From assembly GCA_014529385.2 (NCBI GenBank), contig CM043955.1, positions 150,923,640 to 150,987,639 on the forward strand: DNA of 64,000 nt, given 5' to 3'. This document shows, piece by piece, positions 34,890 through 46,739 of this stretch (position 1 is the first letter of the stretch; every line of letters starts with the position of its first letter). The notes below the pieces were generated by a model. That model saw only the letters and a program-made list of their open reading frames with translations, had not been told where the DNA came from and searched no databases. A program made the translations under genes and the position numbers. Origin of the DNA: Adiantum capillus-veneris (lineage: Eukaryota; Streptophyta; Polypodiopsida; Polypodiales; Pteridaceae).

Positions 34890-35405
34890 TTGGTGTTGCA
34901 AGAAGACCCCGTGCTCGAATATCGGAAGTTCCAAGTGTTTGGGCTTATTTATGAGCAATCTCGAAGATTCCCTGTTTACCAGTTCAGGCGAGATGTCATG
35001 GAGATACTGTTGAAGGCTTATACGCCACACTCCACTCACATTGACAAAGCATGGGAACTTGATTGGACATTTCCAGGAGGGGTTTACTACATCAATGCTT
35101 GGAAGCTAGGGCGCCTGGCTACCGACTTGAAGAAGATACGTTGGGGAGAAGACTTGAGAGTGATAGAGATATTCTACTTGGTGCCCACACGATTGGACCA
35201 GATTGTTTCGGGCAACTCCAACCAAACCATCAACGACTGGCTCTTGGAGAAGGTCACCAATGTGATTCTAGCAAACCGAGTCAAAACCTTTGGATTATTG
35301 AAAGCGGAACTCCGGCCCAATATCTTAGTTTATTATCCCCTCAAGAATGTGTATAAGAACTATTACACGAATGAAGTAGTGCATCATGTCAATACCATCT
35401 CCTAG
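34890..35405 (+). CDS. TE-F pre-gag ORF, 171 codons, unknown function
   Basis: An uninterrupted frame lies between the primer site and gag. It reads like a folded globular protein with many aromatic and basic residues (YEQSRRFPVYQFRRDV, then FPGGVYYINAWKLG, and a C-terminal VYKNYYTNEVV). I recognise no domain. The frame opens after a TGA at 34872-34874 and has no early ATG; the first ATG is near 34998, so translation may use a non-ATG codon or a spliced leader. Ogre-type elements are known to carry an ORF before gag, but chromoviruses normally do not. The absence of stops while gag-pol has several makes chance less likely. Confidence 0.55.
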   Translation: MVLQEDPVLEYRKFQVFGLIYEQSRRFPVYQFRRDVMEILLKAYTPHSTHIDKAWELDWTFPGGVYYINAWKLGRLATDLKKIRWGEDLRVIEIFYLVPTRLDQIVSGNSNQTINDWLLEKVTNVILANRVKTFGLLKAELRPNILVYYPLKNVYKNYYTNEVVHHVNTIS

Positions 35406-35618
35406 ACATATGTTATACGCAATCCATAAAACCATGTAATAAGTTGATCATCAGTTATCCAGAAATCCTTGAGGGGTTTCGATTCTAATAAACTTTCATC
35501 AATAAAGTGATTTTTGTCTCTGAATCTCTGTCTCTTGATAAAGTAGAATTTTGAATTTGATTTAAAGTCTCGTGTCTATTTTGAAATCCAAGTAATGTAT
35601 CAAGAATTCGTATAACCC

Positions 35619-36866
35619 ATGTAGGCACCGCCTGTTGCACTGTACTAGGCAGCGCAAGAGAAGAAGCTTCTCCTCAAACAAGCCCAAACTCCGATCTTTA
35701 AGGGCGAGGGGGCAAATGTGGAGAGAGATGCGGAAGTATGGATGGAAGCCATGGACGATTACTTTGAAGCCGCGGGAACCCAACCCATAAATCAGACCAT
35801 GCTTGCGATGTTCCGCTTGACTGGCGATGCCAAGATATGGTGGAAGCAACATTGCAGAGACCTGGACATTAAAGGATCTTCCCAATCTTGGGAAGACATC
35901 AAAGCTGCGATAATGGGGCGTTATTTACCACCTGCCTATAGGACCTTGAGAATGAATGAATTCTTTTCACTTCGGCAGCTGAATTCAACTGTCGAAGAAT
36001 ACTATGCAAAGTTTGTCACTCTTCGGAGATATGCTCCTAAGATGACCTTGGAACAACAGGTGGCAAGGTTCTGTCAAGGACTAATCGATCCCTTGAACAC
36101 TCGGCTGGAGGCTCTCAGGCCGTCAACACTACAGGATGCCTTGTTGAGGGATAAACCTCTAGCTCTCGAAGTACAAAAGGCTAATCAGAATAGGAGGAAT
36201 CATTGGGCAAAGAGGGCAAGGAACACTGCTTGGGACAACAGACCAGCCAACCAAACCTATAACCAGCGCCCTATTGTGGCTACCACCACAACCATGGAGT
36301 TCCCTGATGTTCGATGCTATGGTTGCGGCGAGCATGGACACTACAGATCCAATTGCCCCAGGAACATTCATGCGACCAACACCAATGCCATACCCTTGAA
36401 TACCCGTGGGCGTGGCCAAGCTAATGGAAGAGGAGGACGCGGAAGAATGAACAGAGGGCGTGGGCGTGGGCGTGGAGCTACCGCCAGAGTGAATGCCGCA
36501 GTAGTACAACCAACTGTAGGTGATGAAGCAGTGGAGAGAGCAACCCTACATGCTGCAATTGACAATCCCAATGGTTGCAAACCATACGCGGTCATTCATA
36601 CGCCAGGATCTCTCAGAGGTGAGCAAGTTAACTTCCTTATAGATTGTGGCAGTACTCTTTCATTTCTTTCACCCAGATGCATGAGAAAGCTTAAGCTAGA
36701 TAAGTATCCGTCAAGCAAGCTATTTGTCGAGTTAGCAAACGGCAAGGAGGTAGTATCTCAACACTCTGCAGGCAAAATTGACTTTGATTTAGGGGGACAC
36801 CCAACTTCTACCCAATTTCGAACCCTACCCTTGGGATTCTTTGATGGGATACTAGGGATGGACTAG
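35619..36866 (+). pseudogene. gag: TE-F gag and protease
   Basis: The frame begins with ATG at 35619 but meets TAG at 35622 and 35646, then stays open to 36864. Gag core: WMEAMDDYFEAAG, FRLTGDAKIWWKQH, AAIMGRYLPPAYR and FCQGLIDPLNTRLEALRP. One CCHC knuckle, CYGCGEHGHYRSNC, is followed by an RG-rich stretch (GRGGRGRMNRGRGRGRG) that should bind RNA. The retropepsin strand FLIDCGSTLSFLS has its Asp. The domain ends GILGMD followed by TAG (36864-36866) where a Trp codon is normal, and the pol part continues in the same frame. Confidence 0.92.
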
Positions 36867-39157
36867 TTAAAGCAAAATAAGGCCCATATCCATTGTGCAC
36901 AAGGAAACTTTATATTTACAGATAACTTGGGTAATGAAGTCTTAATTCAGGGAGAAAATGGGAGACCTAGGGCTATTCTAGTTAAGGCCAGCAGACTCTT
37001 GAAGGGACTAAGGAAGGGTCAGCAAATATATGCAGTTAAACTCAATAAGGTGGACCAATCAGATACCTCACTTCGATCAGACTGGCTGAGGGAGTATGAT
37101 GACGTATTCCCCGAAGACCTTACGAATCTTCCACCACACAGAGAGGTAGATCATGAGATCGAGACTATCCCTGGGTGTGAACCTATCTCAAAAAGACCTT
37201 CTAAAATGTCACTTCCGGAGGCCATCGAACTCAAAGAACAACTTAGGCAACTCATTGAGCAAGGATTCATTCGACCCAGTACTTCTCCTTGGGGTGCTCC
37301 AGTTCTTTTTCAGAAGAAGAAGGATGGGACCTTAAGGCTATGCGTAGACTACCGTGGGCTAAATCAGGTAACTGTTAAGAACAAGTATCCAATTCCAAGG
37401 ATTGACGAAATTTTGGACAGACTCCACGGCGCCAAAATATTTACAAAGATAGATCTAAGGTCAGGATATTACCAAATCAGGATCAAGGAATCAGATATTC
37501 CGAAGACAGCTTTCAATACTAGGTATGGGTACTACGAATTCACAGTAATGTCTTTTGGTCTAACAAATGCTCCTGCAAGCTTCAATCGACTCATGCAAGA
37601 TATTTTCAAACCTTACCTGTACAACTTTGTCTTGGTTTTCTTTGATGACATTCTAGTCTATTCTAATAATGAAGCAGACCACAAGGAACATGTTCGCAAA
37701 GTACTTGATCTCCTTCGAGAACACCAGCTTTACGCTAAAGAGAGCAAGTGCACTTTTTGCTCACCAAAGGTCAACTATCTTGGATTTGTCATTTTGGCTG
37801 AAGGGATTTCAGTGGACCCAGATAAGGTCAAAGACATCGTTGATTGGCCTCAACCATCCACTGTCAGTGAAGTACGAGGATTTCTTGGAATAACGGGATG
37901 GTACAGGATTTTTGTCAAGGATTATGCACGTATTGCTGCACCTTTGACAGAACTCCTGAAGAAAGGAATGAGGATCGATTGGAAGACCGAGCACGAGTCT
38001 AGTTTTGCTAAGCTAAAAGAATTCTTGGTCTCAGCTCCTATTTTAAAGCTTCCAGACTTCAGTAAAGAATTTGAAGTAGCGACAGATGCTAGTAAGTTTG
38101 CTCTAGGCGGAGTTCTTACTCAAGAAGGAAGACCGGTGGCGTATACTTCGCGAAAGTTGAGGGATCATGAGAAGAATTATCCCACTCATGATCTGGAAAT
38201 TTTAGCAGTCATACATGCACTGAAGTTATGGAGACATTATCTTCTTGGACGCAAGTTTCAGTTGGTTACAGACCACAAGAGTTTAAAGTGGATTTTTACT
38301 CAACCCATTCTCAATATGCGACAACGGCAATGGATAGAGTTATTAAAGGAATATGACCTTGACATAAAGTATAGACCAGGGAAGGAAAACGCAGTTGCAG
38401 ATGGTCTTAGCCGAAAATCGTTTCTCAGAGCTATCTCTATTCCAAATAACCCTATCTGGGATAGAATCAAAGAAGCATCCCTCGAAGATCCAGAGTACCA
38501 ACGTATGGCTTCATTAGTCCAGCAGAATAAGATGCCTGAAGCTAAAGATCACTCTCTTATGGGAGGATGTCTTTAATACAGACATAGACTCTGTGTACCC
38601 AGAGACCCAGCTTTAAAGAAGGCCATTCTATATGAAGCACACGATAGCCCTACATCCGGACACCCAGGCTATGCTAAAACTCTTCACGCCGTCAGAAGGA
38701 GTTATTTCTGGTCTGGAATGAAAGGAGACATACTTCGCTATGTGAGGCAATGTCTTTCTTGTCAACGGATAAAGGCCGAAAGGATCAAATTACCAGGGCA
38801 ACTTCAACCTCTTGACATACCCCAGATGAAGTGGGAATGCATCAGTATGGATTTTGTTACAGGGTTACCTTCTACAGGAGGTTATGATTCTGTTTTTGTG
38901 GTTGTTGACATGCTCACAAAAGTGGCTCATCTAATACCCGTAAAGACAACCTTTACTGCTTCAGATATTAGTCGGGTATTCATCAAGGAGATTTTCAGTC
39001 TACATGGTCTACCCAAGCGTATTGTCAGTGATAGAGATGCCAAGTTTACATCAAAATTTTGGACTTCTCTTTTCCAATCTATTGGGTCACAATTAGCTTT
39101 AAGTACAGCATACCATCCACAAACAGATGGGCAAACTGAAAGAGTTAATCAAGTCTT
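36867..39157 (+). pseudogene. pol: TE-F pol: RT, RNase H and integrase core
   Basis: The frame is that of gag. RT motifs are complete: [49 protein letters not shown] and FFDDILVYS, so all palm acids are kept. RNase H shows [26 protein letters not shown] and [11 protein letters not shown]. Integrase begins after a stop at 38574-38576: zinc module EAHDSPTSGHPG and CLSCQRIK, core MDFVTGLP, SDRDAKFTS and PQTDGQTERVNQ. The frame is lost near 39158 by what looks like one missing base. Except for the stops it is a normal chromovirus polymerase. Confidence 0.93.
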
Positions 39158-39883
39158 GAGGACATTCTCAGAGCCTATTGTTCGCAAGAACCAAAGAAGT
39201 GGTTACAATATCTACCTTTGGTAGAATATGCTTATAACTCTTCTGAACACAGAAGCATTGGAATGTCACCTTTCAAAGCTCTTTATGGACAGGACTGTTT
39301 AGCACCACTGAACTTTTCAGATCCAACCATCAGAGTAGAAGCCTCTAGAAAGATGTTAGAAGATATGGAAGCACAGACTAGAGCCATTCGCCAGGACATT
39401 CAGGCAACTCAAGATAGGCAGAAGCACTATACGGATAAGAACCGCACATATAGAACTTTCAAGGAAGGAGATAAGGTTTTTCTCCGAGTCCGACCTAAGA
39501 AAAGCAATTTATCGCTAGGCAGATACAAGAAGCTAAGCCCAAGGTATTGTGGACCATTTGAGATCGTTAAGGTTGTAAGTGACCAGGCCTACAAGCTAAA
39601 GTTACCTGCAAACTTGAAGGTTCATGATGTATTCCATGTCAGCTTACTCAAACCCTATATTCCCAATCCTGATCAATTCTTGGACTCAGATCAGATAGTC
39701 ATGCCAGCACAAGGAGTTCTCGAGCTCCAACCTGACTATGTACTTGAAACAAGGGAAAGAAAGTTACGCAACAGAACTATCACGGAGCATCTAGTAAAAT
39801 GGAAGGATTACCGTGAAGAAGATGCAACTTGGGAGGACGAATCGACGCTCTTAAAAGATTACCCAAACTCATTCCTGAGATGA
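39158..39883 (+). pseudogene. pol: TE-F integrase C-terminus and chromodomain
   Basis: In the shifted frame the product continues WLQYLPLVEYAYNSSEH and FKALYGQDC. GPFEIVKVVSDQAYKLKLP is the GPY/F module. At the end, YVLETRERKLRNRT, EHLVKWKDY and EEDATWEDE form a chromodomain, which in this family is thought to steer integration to marked chromatin. The frame ends at 39881-39883, just before the polypurine run GTTGGGGAGG. Confidence 0.93.
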
Positions 39884-39902
39884 GGACATCTCAAAATTTT
39901 CA

Positions 39903-39914
39903 CGTTGGGGAGGT
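39903..39914 (+). other. TE-F polypurine tract
   Basis: CGTTGGGGAGGT lies directly before TGTAAGG of the 3' LTR. Confidence 0.75.
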
Positions 39915-42677
39915 TGTAAGGTCTCTGACCCCGATCAAAAGGAACACCCTTGTACCATGAAATAATCATAATGGAATAAGTTACTATTTTTAGCAGTTTT
40001 CCAGATTCTGTCAGTGCCACGATGTTTAGAATGTTATAAAGCTTCAAAATGTGAATTAAAATAATTTTTGTGAAAAATTTCTAAAAATAGTAAGTTTTTG
40101 ATCACCCGATCCGTCCAATCTCGACCGTCTCGAAAATCTGCACCCGTACCCCGAATTTGAAAAAAAATGCATTTTTGGACCCCGAGGGCTGCTAAATATG
40201 GCAGGTACTCGGGCCAGTACACCTTAGTTAGAGCTTCGTATGGAAATTTACGGCATCAAAATCCGATTTGTATGACCCGTTTTAGCCTAGAACCAAATTT
40301 CCTAAAAATTGTCCGGGGAGGTACCGGGGGCCCGGGACTGTGTGGGAACAGGTCCCAGGCCACTCCAGATCAGCTTTAGCAGCTAGGGGGCGCCCTCTTG
40401 CTTTGTGGGAGTCTTGGGAAAGCTGCCAAGCCTGCAACTCAATCTCAGAACCAGTTGACCAAGCCAACCTGACACTTGGTGGGCAGAGAACTGGACTTGC
40501 CATGCTTAACTGGAGAAGCTCCCAGATGCATTTAGCAACTTAGATCGATTTTCAGCCTGTAGGAGCCTATTAAAAGACCTGCACACACACTTATGATCAC
40601 ACACACACACATAGTGCATACACACACACCCACATACATTGGGGAGGTGCTGCCGAATCACACACCTATTGAAGAAGAAGCTAGGAGGGAGGTGTTGCCG
40701 AATTTTCATCTCAAGAAGCTCGCTTAGATCAGAAAATCGAGAAGATTACCAGCTCTTATTCACGATAACGACAGTTTAATTAATGCCATCTGAAAATCCC
40801 TTTTCTCTACCATCAAAAATTTCTCGTACATTATGCCTATTCCTAGCCGAAAATCTCTATGACTACTCTCTAAATTCTCCTTATTCGTACTCTATTATGT
40901 AATCATCATTCCATAGCTGAATTATCAGCCATTCTTCACTCTCGATTAATGATTAGAGCATAATTATCAGAATCTTCTCTCTCTAGATAGCATAGTAATT
41001 AATCGGTAAGCTAGTATTTGTGCAGATTGAAGAGAATCACTATTGTAATCACTCATTAACATTGTAGCTTAATTGAATTCATTTCTCTTATGAATTAAGA
41101 TGTAATTAAGGAGAAATTAATCCGTCAATAAGTCTCTAAGAATTGGTTTTTCCTCACACATATGCATAGGGTAAATCTGCATCATCTAATTACTAGGAAA
41201 TAGTTTAATCATACTTAATCCAATTCTCTGGTAATTCCAATAGTGAAATCCTAATTATTCTTGATCATGTAAGACGAATAATTATCTTAGATCCGGTTCC
41301 CATAGGATTATGTGCCATCCTTAATGATTGCTTTATGAAAGAAATCTGAACTCTCATATAGGAGGGATTAATTGATGTCACTAATCTACCCATTGGATTG
41401 TTATGATGCTTGTGAACCTTAGCTCTTTCTCCAAGCTAATCATTTAAAGTAGTGAGAAATGGCCCCGGTTAAGAGGATGCGCTTCGGTGGTGCCCATGAT
41501 CGCGAGGCAAGAACGAGCAATGTCAACGGGAAGGGGAAGGCTCCCATGGAGGAACAAATACCGGCCATCTCACGGGCCATTGATGAAGAAGTGGAAGAGG
41601 TAGATCATATTTTTATTCAAGTTGTGTAAATTAACATTGCATACGCTAGCTAGGAATGCTCATATCCCCAAACATGTTGGAGAAATCCGACGGAAACCTC
41701 GGCATTGAAATCATTGTACATTAAGTTCTAAAGTAGGAAGGTAATGTTTGATGGGTATGCTGTTTGCAATAGGAAAGAATGTCTGCTAGGAAAAATTTAG
41801 CTCGGCATGTTCATTTTATTTCCAATGTTGAATCGGTCCTGACCCCCCTACTGATCACAGGGGGCAGAGTTCCTCGTTAGGGCTCTTGAATTCACGACTT
41901 GCTTTTTATGCGGTGGATACCCACGACTTGCTTTCTATGCGGTGGGAACCCATGTCTTGCTTTCTATGCGGTGGGAGTGTCCATGACGTGCTTTCTATGC
42001 GGTGGACATACCTAGTTGTATGGGCAGCTAGGCGACAACGGGAGGAGTGAACTCTCGCTGGAGGGGGGATGTTGTACCTCCAGAACATTGGAATTTTTAT
42101 GAATAAGTTTGAGTAGAATTTTTACTAGAATTCTGTCTTGGTGTTGTTTGCAATACTGGTTGAAGGGCTGGTTTAACGAACCATGTGACTCGGAATTAAA
42201 CAAGGAATATTTATGTTGAACAACCTTTGTGGTAGTAATTAGGTCACACGATGAAGTGTGAGTGTGGGGGTGGAAAGTGGGGGCTTGGCTCGGGTTGCCA
42301 ATGCCTACGAGATGGGTGGTCCCGATTGGTCGGGAACTCTCTGTCCCCATAGTGCTTACTCGATATTGGTATTACTCATTACCCCTAGAGCGGCGAATCC
42401 TCGAGAGTACGTGCCTCTGAAACATGGGGAAAAAGGCACTCGGGGTTTCTCTCCCCTTGGAAGGTGGGTCTTAGGATCGCTAGATAGTTAAGTACGCTTC
42501 CCCTGCGAGGTGGAGCTAGATCTCGTTGCTAGTAGGCTCGAACTCGACTCACTTTGTGATGAGAGATTTTCCGCTAGTTGAACCCTGAACCATTTTGTTT
42601 GCTTCTGCTATAGATCTAGTGGCCACCAGGTTTACCATCAGATCCGTTGTTTGATACGATGGGGTGGGGACCTCACA
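39915..42677 (+). repeat. TE-F 3' LTR (full length)
   Basis: 2,763 bases, start TGTAAGGTC and end CCTCACA. It keeps the section lost from the 5' copy, including TATTAAAAG near 40569, a CA-rich stretch (40580-40640) and the 80 bases shared with 20277-20358. It is followed by GTTTC. Confidence 0.93.
40564..40576 (+). promoter_or_regulatory. Likely TATA box of TE-F LTR
   Basis: AGCCTATTAAAAGACC lies about 650 bases into the 3' LTR and is the best promoter-like sequence there. The 5' LTR lacks it. Confidence 0.45.
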
Positions 42678-42682
42678 GTTTC
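42678..42682 (+). repeat. Target site duplication GTTTC, right copy (TE-F)
   Basis: It is identical to 32745-32749. Confidence 0.92.
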
Positions 42683-43222
42683 CGAAATCTAAAGTGCCGA
42701 ACGTGTAGCTCTACTCAATGTGAACGCGTGGATATGCTGCAATGCACAATCGGACAACGTATGCTCACCAAATAACCAGATGAAGCTCGTAGAAGGAGCT
42801 TGCAAAACCGGACCGTTAGCACACATTGTAAGTATTGGTGCGTAGCTCTCGTCGGGAGCAACACGTTGCACTTCTCCGCACTCGATTCCGACCACCGGTG
42901 CACATGTAGCGTCAAGAACAAGATCTCAGTCTCTCTCGTACACAGTACGCTCACTCACAGACAGCATTTTTATCAAAATGACAAAAGGTTTTTTCATTAA
43001 GGTCAAAAAGTGGTATATATACCTTACAATTCTCAAACCCTAAAGTTCCAAATTAACCAACTACTCAATCTAACTACTAGAACTGGGATACAATCTGGAA
43101 ACTTCTATTAAGCCCCAATATTTACAAGGTGAAAAATCGGGTTTCCTCAATAAATGAATAATTACAAAAAATGATAATCTTCCGAGTATTCAGTTTCCGT
43201 GGGGTGTGTCCAGCTTCTAACA
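42683..43222 (-). repeat. TE-G 3' LTR, right part
   Basis: On the minus strand a purine run (43236-43223) is followed by TGTTAGAAGCTGG, the start of an LTR running leftward. A TATATATACC box lies at about 43012-43021. The LTR is interrupted by TE-F at 42678-42682 and goes on left of 32750. No second copy is seen in the window. Confidence 0.5.
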
Positions 43223-43236
43223 CTCCCCCCCTCCTT
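43223..43236 (-). other. TE-G polypurine tract
   Basis: On the minus strand AAGGAGGGGGGGAG precedes TGTTAG. It gives the orientation of TE-G. Confidence 0.65.
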
Positions 43237-43259
43237 GCTCATGTCGTCCCCGACATGGC

Positions 43260-46200
43260 CGTTGAGCTGCTTCTTCATCGTATGGTTTCCCGCATCTTGA
43301 TCAGTGATTCATATCTTGCATGTAGATTCATCATTGTTGGGCCGAAAATATCAGTGTTTACGGTGAAGAAGCCGGTGTAGAACGCTTCTTCAAAGGCCTG
43401 GAGGTGATAGGATGGCAGAAACATTATCCTTTGATACAACGCATGTATCGCCTCCTTGGAAGGCTGACCAGACAGATCATAGGCACATTTGTAAGTATCT
43501 TGGAAGAAGAAGATATTGTCTGTCACCTGGCCTTGCTTGAATGTCTCAAATACTGCTAAAAGAGTTTTGCAGAATTTCTTCATCATGATGCACGTAAGGT
43601 CCGGTGAGCCAATGAACAATTTGATGGCGCTCGTTAGGGTTTTCACCATGTATTGGACACTTATTCTCTCACCTGCCTTCAAGCCCGGCAGCTTAGGATA
43701 ATTCAGCCAAGTGGGTTGGCTCCTTTTTAATATCTCCTAGGCCTTCCACGTCCTGATCCTTGGTAGAGGACAAAAGCTTAGGTTGTCTCTGATGTTTTTG
43801 GGTGCCTCTAGTGGATTAGGTACTGTGGGTACTTCGTCAGCCACGCCTTCCTCCATTTTGGATGAGAGTCAACTATTAGCCTGGCCCCTTCTAGCTGGGA
43901 GATATCTGCGTTGTAGAGTGGCATTGTCGACTCTTCTCTAATCCTCTTATTGATGGTGTCGGCTTCATACTTTAGCAAAGGATATGGGAGAGAGGGCTGA
44001 AGCCATTCGTGCCTGAGGTTGCTAGCGTCAATCTTCTGGATGGTCATGGATTTGAAAACCCTCTGCTCTCATTCCAAGGCTTCCTTAGTCGTCTCTCTGA
44101 TCTCCACCTCTATTGCTTTACGCATCTTTTCTTCCTCTTCCTGTGTCAGACTTGTGGCTCTTGAGAGGATCCTACTAGGATTTCCTCTTACATAGGTGTG
44201 TCCACAGGATCTGCCACATTTTCTAAATCTATACCCTCAGTGGCCGCTGGCCCTATGCCTTCTTGCTCTCTGGATTGCTGTCCTCTCAGCTCCTCAATCT
44301 ACTTTAGGAGTTTGTATTTTTCTGTTTCAGCTTCTTCTCCCATGTTCATGAGGAGGTCGTTCAACTCGGCGTTTATCTTCTCCGCCTCCTCGAGCTTTCT
44401 TTTTATACTTTCTAATTCCTCTTGCATGGCTTTTTTTTCTTCTTCCATTCGTGTTTGCATAACAATTGACCCTTCTTCCATCATCAATTGTTGCCTTTTC
44501 TCTAGAGTCAGCTCTTTCTAAAGTTCTTTCATCTGTTCTTCATAAATTTGGCTTTCCGTAGTGATGTGAGTCGAGCTAGTAGCTCTGACTCTGGCAGGAG
44601 ATGTCCGTAGCCTCTGGATGGTTTGATCTTTCACTTTAAGCTGGTCCTTGAGCTCAAGGACCTCATCCTAGGTGGCTTCTTGATCTAACTCCGCCTTTTC
44701 TTTGGCGTTTCGCATTGCTTCAACTTCTTTGGACTCCTCAGCCAGCTGTTTCCCTCTCTGCATCTATCAATGATTTGCTGAGTTGCTTACACTCCTCTTC
44801 GACTCCTTGCATTCTTTGGGCTGCTCCCTGATTTTCTTTTTCTATTTTCTGGCATCTTTGCAATGCCTTTGCCAGACTGTCCTGTAGCTCTGCTTCTCTC
44901 TCTTTCTGCCTTTGACTTTGCCTTTGTAAAGAGTCTACTTCCAGCTTTATCTTCACTTGAGTGGCCTTGAGAGTTGCCATCTCACTTTCTGAGGCCATGG
45001 ACTGCGCTCTTAACCCGGTTAACTTTGTCATCACCACATCCCAATCATTGGAGGGCGGGTGAAGGTCCACTGTATCTGTGGCCATCTCCTTTAGTTCTAC
45101 TAACCTGATGCTTTGCATTTGCTCCTTAGGCCCTGTGCTTGCCAAGTCGAATGCGACTGTGGTAGCCTCTTCTTTTGTGTATCCTGCAGCTAACAGGTCC
45201 AAAAATGTGCTGTATGCTTCATGTGGCTTTGGCTTCTCACTCTTGGGTTTAACCTCTTCCCTCTCTTGGCTTTGTTCTTTCTTGGACTCTTCCTGGCCTT
45301 CGTGTTTTTCTTCCTTCTCTTTATCTTCTTGTGGAGGGCTGCCAGGAGGTGGTGCGGGCGGTGGGCTGGTGGACTCAGGGCTGGCCGGTAGATATGTAGG
45401 CTTGTTCTTTAAATCTCGGTCTAAAATCTCGGTCTGCCGTTGTCTTCTTTTCTCTCTCTTGGCCCTCCTACTCATCTAACTAGCAGTTTCTGTAGTACTT
45501 GCTCCACTTCCTCTTCTGTAAAAGGTACATGTGGAATATTTTTTGATGTGGCATCAAGAATCTCAAAATTTTTAATGTAATCTTCGAATCTGTCCCTTTG
45601 CACCCTTTGGGATGATCCCGACATTGCTTCTAGAGACGGCTTCTAGAGTTCACTCAAATCGCCTTTAAGGGACCTTTCTGCTCTGAAGCTCTCCATCATC
45701 CGCTCTAGTCTTGCCGCTTTTTGTGACTTTGTCTCTTTTTCCGGCACTTAGACAAATTATTTCTTTCCCTTCTTTTGCTCTGGCTGCTCTTCTTGAACAG
45801 GCTCTAGCCGTCTTTTCAATCTTGTGGCAACCCTTAGTGCTTTGGGCTGTTCCTCCTCCTTGTCTTCTTTGAGCCTCAGCCAGTCGTTCTGTGATGGGGG
45901 GTCAAGCCATCTTCCTTTTGCGTGCAATGCCCCATAAATCACCTTAGTGATTAGCTCTCCTGGCACAATATATGTGGGCTTCTTGTTACCCATCTTCACT
46001 AGGTTGTCATGTATATATGTTGCATAATTGATTAGCTTTGGAGTGCTCTTCATCATTTCCCAAGTGAATGTCGTGGCAATTGCTCCTAGCGGCATTCTGT
46101 ACTTTTGTGGCCACTTCGTACACATATGGAAGTATTGGTTGTACAACTGACTCATGATTACCACTTTTGGGTTGGCAATATCTTCAAAACTGTAGTTACT

Positions 46201-46697
46201 TTTCTTCTCAGTGTACACCTTGACATCATCTCTTCTTTTAGTTACACTATCCCCCTTGTTGGAGAGGTCCAGTGCATCTGCTACAACCTTCTCGGTGATG
46301 ACTATTTTTGTCTTTGGCTTGCCTTGCAGATTTGTAACTTTGGCCACGCCATTCTCTTTGATGGTCTTCACAAACTCCCACACTCTCTTTATGTCAATTC
46401 TGGTAGGTACAGCTTCAAAATAGTTGTGGAGATCAATCTTCTCCAAGTACCCGGCCATCTTGCTTCTTACGAACTCATTGAGTTCCCGCGGTAGCATTGG
46501 TAGCTCGATCACATTCCCTTCAATGTCTTTGAACACTCCTCGGTAGATCTTTAGGTCGTTGGACTCTAGCAAATCTTTTGGATCCATGTGCTGGTGGGCC
46601 TTAGTGTTCCTTCTGGTATGATGAAGGGCTCCACTTCTTCTAGGTGATCCTTAATGGTCATTCTTTTCTTCTTTGCCGGTGACTTCACCGCTGCCAT
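43260..46697 (-). pseudogene. TE-G large ORF: globular N-terminal domain, P/E/K-rich linker, coiled coil, C-terminal domain
   Basis: Read on the minus strand from ATG at 46697-46695, frames succeed one another with few breaks over 3.4 kb. First comes a basic start (MAAVKSPAKKKRMTIKDH), then after a frameshift near 46590 a 276-codon globular part (RELNEFVRSKMAGYLEKID, LYNQYFHMCTKWPQKYRMP). This resembles the helical domain called putative plant transposon protein, by eye only. Next is a Pro/Glu/Lys-rich linker (45475-45200), a long coiled coil (about 45000-44300, QREREAELQDSLAKAL-like heptads), and a C-terminal globular part (44047-43275, with FKQGQVTDNIFFFQDTYKC). Several stops and frame changes break it. 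The polypurine tract and LTR follow directly, so it is an element gene. Its function is unknown. Confidence 0.5.
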
Positions 46698-46739
46698 AGA
46701 TCCTGTTGCACTCAGTAGTCCGAAGTTAGCGTTTTTTCC

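Larger units (their letters stand above)
32750..42677 (+). mobile_element. TE-F: chromovirus (Ty3/gypsy with chromodomain), nearly intact
   Basis: Two LTRs starting TGTAAGGTCTCTGACC and ending GACCTCACA, the primer site TGGTATCAGAGC, a polypurine run and the duplication GTTTC define a 9.9-kb element. It carries an extra ORF before gag, then Gag-protease-RT-RNase H-integrase-chromodomain in one frame. Hand comparison of the LTRs gives about 30 substitutions over some 1.9-2.0 kb, so it is younger than TE-B. Breaks in the coding part are few: stops at 35622, 35646, 36864 and 38574, and a one-base loss near 39158. It inserted into the LTR region between TE-E and TE-G. Confidence 0.95.

Noticed and set aside
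43171-43701. Plus-strand frames in the TE-G region
   Set aside because: They are shadows of the minus-strand ORF, which is the one that looks protein-like.
45078-45479. 133-codon hydrophobic plus-strand frame resembling a membrane protein
   Set aside because: It is the complement of the charged coiled-coil ORF; complements of Lys/Glu-rich DNA give Ser/Phe/Leu-rich frames.
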